The position numbers and the translations under genes are program-made. A stretch of 6,657 nt of DNA from Caryophanales bacterium UBA5732 (GTDB taxonomy: Bacteria; Bacillota_I; Bacilli_A; Izemoplasmatales; Hujiaoplasmataceae). The notes beneath the pieces are model-generated. The model did no database searches and had not been told where the DNA came from. It worked only from the letters and a program-made list of their open reading frames with translations. Positions 6,610 through 6,657 of the stretch are shown piece by piece; within the stretch, counting starts at the first letter, position 1; every line of letters begins with the position of its first letter. The stretch lies in NCBI GenBank assembly GCA_002419445.1, contig DIGC01000052.1, forward strand, positions 894-7,550. The letters are read 5' to 3'.

Positions 6610-6657
6610 TTATTCTTCATAGTTACCGGTAAACACATGAGCTTTACTATCTAGTTT
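6610..6657 (-). CDS. C-terminal end of an ABC-F family ATPase (ribosome-associated), partial, ended early by TAA
   Basis: Only 15 codons and the stop are in the window: KLDSKAHVFTGNYEE followed by TAA (6610-6612). This is the segment just after the second ATPase domain of ABC-F proteins, where the consensus reads roughly 'xxVxxYxGNYxxYxxxK' and leads into the C-terminal coiled coil. The stop falls exactly where the second Tyr of GNYxxY is expected, and the next in-frame codons (MNSLKTQV) continue the family pattern. ABC-F proteins are soluble twin-ATPase translation factors acting on the ribosome, some giving antibiotic resistance; the subtype cannot be told from this piece. The gene extends past the right edge. 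TAC or TAT to TAA is a single base change. Confidence 0.7.
   Translation of the reverse strand, partial: KLDSKAHVFTGNYEE

Noticed and set aside
6610..6612. Stop-codon reassignment as the explanation for the TAA in the ABC-F gene
   Set aside because: TAA ends the two exporter genes and the 89-codon frame normally, including one followed by a strong terminator, so TAA is a true stop in this genome.
1..6657. tRNA/rRNA genes, CRISPR arrays, insertion sequences, riboswitches or T-box leaders
   Set aside because: I saw no direct repeats with spacers, transposase frames, tRNA-like folds or long structured leaders. The gap before argS is far too short for a T-box.

Overview
This looks like chromosomal DNA from a low-GC, AT-rich bacterium of the Firmicutes/Tenericutes type. 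The evidence is strong AT bias, Lys/Asn/Ile-rich proteins, Shine-Dalgarno sites built on GGAG/GGTGA, and proteins of firmicute type. The long reading frames contain no in-frame TGA and every Trp codon I checked is TGG, so the standard bacterial code applies and a UGA=Trp mollicute is ruled out. The stops seen are TAA (four) and TAG (one). Non-UGA mollicute relatives or Erysipelotrichia-like Bacilli fit, but I cannot name a genus.

Every gene is on the minus strand, so transcription runs from high to low coordinates. In that order the window holds: the last residues of an ABC-F ribosome-associated ATPase, ended by an in-frame TAA (6610-6657); directly in frame behind that stop, an 89-codon frame that is recognisably the missing coiled-coil C-terminal domain of the same ABC-F protein (6340-6609); arginyl-tRNA synthetase argS (4594-6294); two half-size ABC exporter genes that together encode a heterodimeric exporter of the BmrCD/YheIH/LmrCD type (2729-4567 and 877-2727); a strong intrinsic terminator (845-878); and the first 271 codons of a YtcJ-like metal-dependent amidohydrolase that runs off the left edge (1-815).

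The two exporter genes are translationally coupled (TAA-A-ATG) and show the classic split of one degenerate and one canonical ATP site. A weaker hairpin plus T5 at the end of argS may partly separate argS from the exporter genes. The amidohydrolase follows the exporter terminator and seems to have its own extended -10 promoter and a very short leader.

The window is mostly ordinary housekeeping and transport content, and I see no undescribed multi-gene system. The point most worth following is the stop codon that cuts the ABC-F gene just before its C-terminal domain. No stretch over 300 bases lacks a gene.
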